A stretch of DNA of 64,000 nt from Nocardia miyunensis NBRC 108239. Its GTDB lineage: Bacteria; Actinomycetota; Actinomycetes; Mycobacteriales; Mycobacteriaceae. Below are positions 61,185 to 64,000 of the stretch, piece by piece. Both the position numbers and the translations under genes were made by a program. Every line of letters begins with the position of its first letter. Position 1 is the first letter of the stretch. The stretch is from contig NZ_BDBQ01000001.1 in assembly GCF_001613065.1 (NCBI RefSeq), forward strand, positions 62,001-126,000, written 5' to 3'. The notes beneath the pieces were generated by a model. That model made no database searches. It saw only the letters and a program-made list of their open reading frames with translations, and was not told where the DNA came from.

Positions 61185-61973
61185 GTGATCATTGACGCGC
61201 ATACACACATGTGGCCCGACTCGGTTGCCCGCAAAGCCCTCGCCGGGTCGGTGCCCGACCTCGAGCGGCGGGGCGACGGGACCCGGGACGGGCTGAAGAA
61301 GTCGATGGCCGATGCGGGGATCGATCGTTCGGTCTGTCTGGCGGTCGCCAACAACGGTGGCGCCGTGGAGAAGGCGAACCAGTTCTCGGCCTCGCTCGAT
61401 CCGGATTACTTCGTCGGTTTCGGCTCGATTCACCCCGACCTGACCCCCGAGGAGAATCTCGCCGGTCTGCGGCGCCACGGACTGAAGGGGGTGAAGATCC
61501 ATCCGTTCTTCCAGCACTACGCGCTGGACGACGCGCGGCTCACTCCGGTGTTCGACGCGATGCAGGGTGAGTTCGCTGTGGTCATCCACGTCGGCTCGAT
61601 CAGCACAACGGACTCCGCCGGCATCTGCAGCCCGACCATGCTCGCGGATCTGGTGCGCAACTTCCCGCGGCTCGATGTCATCGCGTGCCACTTCGGCGGC
61701 TATCGGCAGTTCCGTGCCGCGGCCGAGACCGTCATCGGCCTTCCGGTGTACGTGGATACGTCGTGGCCGCCCAGTCTCGCCGAACTCGATCCGGGCGAGG
61801 TCCGCAAGGTGATCCAGAAGCACGGGCCCGATCGCGTCGTGTTCGCCTCCGACTGGCCCATGGCGGACCAGGCCCGCGAGATCCGGGCCGTGCGCGAACT
61901 CGGGCTGCCCGATGCGGACGTCGATCAGATTCTCGGGCTGAATATCGCACGCCTGCTGGGCATTTCGAGCTGA
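61185..61973 (+). CDS. Amidohydrolase (metal-dependent hydrolase, PF04909 type)
   Basis: 262-residue TIM-barrel amidohydrolase. Metal-binding IDAHTHMW at residues 2-9, KIHPFFQHYALDD, VIHVGS, the His in CHFGGY, and FASDWPMAD near residue 223 (final Asp) are all present. This family includes decarboxylases and hydrolases acting on cyclic or aromatic acids, such as ACMSD-like enzymes. The GTG start has AGGAAC five bases upstream. The element at 57.4-60.8 kb separates it from the SDR. It converges with the ferredoxin-P450 pair across a long hairpin. The substrate is unknown. Confidence 0.88.
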   Translation: MIIDAHTHMWPDSVARKALAGSVPDLERRGDGTRDGLKKSMADAGIDRSVCLAVANNGGAVEKANQFSASLDPDYFVGFGSIHPDLTPEENLAGLRRHGLKGVKIHPFFQHYALDDARLTPVFDAMQGEFAVVIHVGSISTTDSAGICSPTMLADLVRNFPRLDVIACHFGGYRQFRAAAETVIGLPVYVDTSWPPSLAELDPGEVRKVIQKHGPDRVVFASDWPMADQAREIRAVRELGLPDADVDQILGLNIARLLGISS

Positions 61974-62053
61974 TCTCCGATACATTCCCCGGCTCGGCGA
62001 GCATGAACGCTCGCCGAGCCGAGGTCGTTCGAGCGGAGCTGTTACCGCAGACG

Positions 62054-62091
62054 CCGATTGCGGCCGCACATCATCGTGCGGCCGCAATCGG
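62054..62091. terminator. Long hairpin terminator between converging genes
   Basis: A perfect 16-base stem (62054-62069 with 62076-62091; core TTGCGGCCGCAC) with loop ATCATC. It lies between the amidohydrolase stop and the ferredoxin stop and can serve both directions. Confidence 0.85.
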
Positions 62092-62127
62092 TCTCATCGT
62101 CCGGCACCGCGGCCGACCAGCCCGCGG

Positions 62128-62328
62128 TCAGTCCTCACTCAGGACGATCGCGCCTTCCGGGCAGCTGAAGGCCCCCAGCCGCGCCGACTCCTCGTGTCCC
62201 GGCAGCACCTCGCGTTCGATGTCGCGGTTCGCCGAATAGCCCTCTTCATCGGGCTCGTACACATCATCGGCTACCGAATAGCATCGGCCGTGCCCGGTGC
62301 ACAGCGCACCATCGATCCTCAGCTTCAT
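62128..62328 (-). CDS. 3Fe-4S-type ferredoxin
   Basis: 66-residue small ferredoxin of the kind paired with actinobacterial P450s. Cluster ligands are in LCTGHGRC (C-x5-C, with the His found in [3Fe-4S] members in place of the middle Cys) and the last Cys in FSCPEGAI. The ATG at 62326-62328 follows AAAGG, and the gene begins 5 bases after the P450 stop, so it is the dedicated electron donor for that P450. It is unrelated to the [2Fe-2S] ferredoxin at 42185. No reductase gene is adjacent. Confidence 0.92.
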   Translation of the reverse strand: MKLRIDGALCTGHGRCYSVADDVYEPDEEGYSANRDIEREVLPGHEESARLGAFSCPEGAIVLSED

Positions 62329-62333
62329 GATGA

Positions 62334-63554
62334 TCAGCCTTTCGCTACTGCATCGCCGAAAGTGATCTCCAGCGATGTCGTCGTTCGAAGTTGCCCCGTT
62401 TCCGTCTTCGCCGAAGTTCCCTCGGTGATATGGAAATTCGGGATGCGGCGCAGAAACTCCTCGAGCGTCACCTGAAGTTCGAGCCGGGCGAGATGGGATC
62501 CGAGGCACCGGTGCGGTCCCATGCCGAAGGCCGAATGCACCACGCCTTTCCGGTGGATGTTCAACGTCGTGGGGTCATCCGTCGTTTCCGGATCACGCGA
62601 CACCGCGGCATAATTCAGCGCGATCCAGTCGCCCTTCCGAAGTTCCAGATCGCCGAGGGTCGTATCCTGCGTGACGTAGCGCGCCGGCGCCACGACGGGC
62701 GCGAACAGGCGAACGAATTCCTCGACCGCCTGCGGAATCAGCGCGGGGTCCCGGCACAGTTCGGCGCGCACGTCCGGATGCTGAGCGAGGTAGTTCACCG
62801 CCGCCGTCATCGCGTGTGTGGTCGTGGCGAGCCCGCCGAAGACGAGATCGAGCACGATCGCGACCTTGTCCGCCCAAGGAGCGGGGGTACCGTCTTCCTG
62901 TGCAACCCCCGCGTTGACGACGTCGACCACATCGCCGCGAGCCGGCTCGTCACCGCGCTTCGCCAGATACGCGTCGAGGTAGTCGTTCACCTTCTGGAAG
63001 TACTGGGGGCGTTCGGCCAGCGGACCGAAGGTGCCCTTGTCGATGCCCTCGAAGAGTTCGGGCAGGTCCGCCTCGGGAACTCCCATGACACACCGGAAGA
63101 ACACCATGCCCGGAAGGTGCGCCGAGAAGTCGCGGACGAAGTCGCAGTCCTTCTTGCCTTCGAAGGTATCTATCAACTCGTTGGCGATCGTGCGGATCTC
63201 GTCCTCGAATTCGGCGACGGCCGTCGGGGAGAAGAACGGGTTGAGCACCTTCCGCCATTTGTCGTGGTACGGAGGATCCGACTCCTCCGGCAGGATGGTC
63301 GGCGTTCCCTCCGGCCGGTTCAGCGCGTACCCCTTGGCGGAGCTGAACGTCCGCCAGTCCTGCGCGGCCTTCTTCACATCCTTGTAGGTGTTGATGACCT
63401 TGTATCCGTGTCCGGTTCGGCTGTGCGCGACCGGACATTTGGCGGCCATCTCATCGAGCACCTCGTCGAAGCGTTCGTTGAATTCCGGGTCCTCGAAGTC
63501 GAAGTCGGTGAACATATCGCGTTTGAACGGTCGAACGGGCGGGTTGTCAGCCAT
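62334..63554 (-). CDS. Cytochrome P450
   Basis: 406-residue P450. Haem loop FGMGPHRCLGSH has Cys350; EEFVRLFAPV contains the ExxR. The I-helix reads VFGGLATTTHAM, so the acidic residue of the usual AGxDT pair is Ala here and two or three Thr follow; this alters the common proton-delivery pair. Family membership is not clear to me. It is co-transcribed with the 3Fe-4S ferredoxin, and an aldehyde dehydrogenase gene lies upstream on the same strand, suggesting a second oxidation route for alkyl or ring groups. Substrate unknown. Confidence 0.92.
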   Translation of the reverse strand: MADNPPVRPFKRDMFTDFDFEDPEFNERFDEVLDEMAAKCPVAHSRTGHGYKVINTYKDVKKAAQDWRTFSSAKGYALNRPEGTPTILPEESDPPYHDKWRKVLNPFFSPTAVAEFEDEIRTIANELIDTFEGKKDCDFVRDFSAHLPGMVFFRCVMGVPEADLPELFEGIDKGTFGPLAERPQYFQKVNDYLDAYLAKRGDEPARGDVVDVVNAGVAQEDGTPAPWADKVAIVLDLVFGGLATTTHAMTAAVNYLAQHPDVRAELCRDPALIPQAVEEFVRLFAPVVAPARYVTQDTTLGDLELRKGDWIALNYAAVSRDPETTDDPTTLNIHRKGVVHSAFGMGPHRCLGSHLARLELQVTLEEFLRRIPNFHITEGTSAKTETGQLRTTTSLEITFGDAVAKG

Positions 63555-63621
63555 CGGGACGATCTCCTTTTCTGTGGAACGGCAACTGCGGCCCGGATGA
63601 GGCCGGTCAGTTGGGTCGGCG

Positions 63622-64000
63622 CTATTCCGAGTACGCGCCGCTGAGCAGGATCTGCTTGATCTCGGTGAATTCGAAGATTCCTTCGGCGCCGCACTCGCGC
63701 CCCCAGCCGGACTGCTTGACTCCGCCGAAGGGCTCGGTCAGCGAACAACCGGCCAGGTTGAGCGCGACTCCACCGGAGCGAATGCGCCGCGCGATCTCGA
63801 GCGCGGCGTCGCGGTCGCCCGCGTAGACCGATGCGGCGAGGCCGAACTCGGTGTCGTTCGCGATCCGCACCGCGTCGTCGATGTCGTCATAGGCGATGAC
63901 GACGATGACCGGCCCGAAGACCTCTTCCTGCGCGATCTCCATATCGCTGGTCACATCGCGCAACAGTGTCGGCTCGAAGTAGTAGCCGCGCGTAATCCCT
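63622..64000 (-). CDS. Aldehyde dehydrogenase (partial, N-terminus outside window)
   Basis: Only the C-terminal 125 residues are visible. YYFEPTLL, AQEEVFGPVIVVIAYDDIDDAVRIANDTEFGLAASVYAGD, and EPFGGVKQSGWGRECGAEGIFEFTEIKQILL are standard aldehyde dehydrogenase blocks; the catalytic Cys and cofactor loop lie beyond base 64000. It is less like the two other aldehyde dehydrogenases in the window than they are to each other. It precedes the P450-ferredoxin genes in the same direction with a 67-base gap. Confidence 0.9.
   Translation of the reverse strand, partial: GITRGYYFEPTLLRDVTSDMEIAQEEVFGPVIVVIAYDDIDDAVRIANDTEFGLAASVYAGDRDAALEIARRIRSGGVALNLAGCSLTEPFGGVKQSGWGRECGAEGIFEFTEIKQILLSGAYSE

Noticed and set aside
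57452..61195. A plus-strand open frame of more than 1200 codons across the IS110 element and intron
   Set aside because: It runs antisense to the transposase, the intron RNA and the maturase, has no domain pattern, and is rich in Arg/Gly/Pro as expected of the complement of GC-rich genes.
1..64000. CRISPR arrays, tRNA and rRNA genes, prophage
   Set aside because: I saw no regularly spaced repeats, cloverleaf sequences, rRNA segments or phage structural genes.

Overview
The window is GC-rich DNA with dense gene packing, many GTG/TTG starts and ATGA/GTGA/TTGA stop-start overlaps. Together with an F420-type luciferase-like oxidoreductase, a PknK-like regulator and a secreted protein of a kind I associate with Nocardia, this points to a Nocardia/Rhodococcus-type actinobacterium. 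The genus is inferred; no rRNA or other marker gene is present.

Almost the whole window is one catabolic island for a cyclic or branched carboxylic acid handled as a CoA thioester. Region 1 (1-16 kb) has three crotonase-family hydratases, a GntR/FadR-type regulator, and a long minus-strand run: an acyl-CoA dehydrogenase pair around a ligase, a third acyl-CoA dehydrogenase, two SDR dehydrogenases, thiolase, CoA-transferase, a MenB/BadI-like C-C hydrolase and an F420-type oxidoreductase. A two-part MaoC hydratase is divergent. The BadH-like SDR next to the MenB/BadI-like gene looks like the ring-opening step of cyclohexanecarboxyl-CoA degradation. Region 2 (15.7-26.6 kb) adds a quinone-oxidoreductase-like MDR, a hotdog protein, an AliA-like ligase, a frameshifted aldehyde dehydrogenase, a CitE-like lyase with a MaoC hydratase, another ligase, an SDR without catalytic Tyr/Lys, and an acyl-CoA dehydrogenase whose catalytic Glu position is Asp.

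Region 3 (26.9-40 kb) is the most striking part. It holds two paralogous sets of class I benzoyl-CoA-reductase / 2-hydroxyacyl-CoA-dehydratase proteins, each with one ATP-dependent activase and two catalytic subunits. They come with PaaX-like repressors, a fourth ligase, a second SDR lacking Tyr/Lys and an alpha-methylacyl-CoA racemase. These oxygen-sensitive radical enzymes are typical of anaerobes. Region 4 (40-48 kb) has two tandem GAF/LuxR regulators, then a set matching the Pseudomonas alpha-terpineol (P450terp) operon in content: [2Fe-2S] ferredoxin, CYP108-like P450, ferredoxin reductase, alcohol dehydrogenase and aldehyde dehydrogenase. This would turn a methyl group into a carboxylate for the ligases to activate.

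Region 5 (48-57.4 kb) holds a PknK-derived regulator with only a relic of its kinase domain, an MHS-type transporter, a secreted protein, another acyl-CoA dehydrogenase pair, an SRPBCC protein and an SDR. Region 6 (57.4-61.2 kb) is an IS110-family element whose transposase gene is split by a group II intron exactly at the first catalytic Asp motif. Region 7 (61.2-64 kb) has an amidohydrolase, a 3Fe-4S-type ferredoxin with a P450, and the end of an aldehyde dehydrogenase.

Regulation: at least eight copies of a FadR-type palindrome (TTTTGGT-nnn-ACCAAAA) lie in promoter regions from 2.4 to 26.8 kb, including two in front of the GntR gene. I infer that this regulator controls the first two regions. 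A different motif (TGTCAAATA) marks promoters in the second dehydratase module. Substrate assignment (monoterpenoid or cyclohexane-type acid) is inference from gene content.
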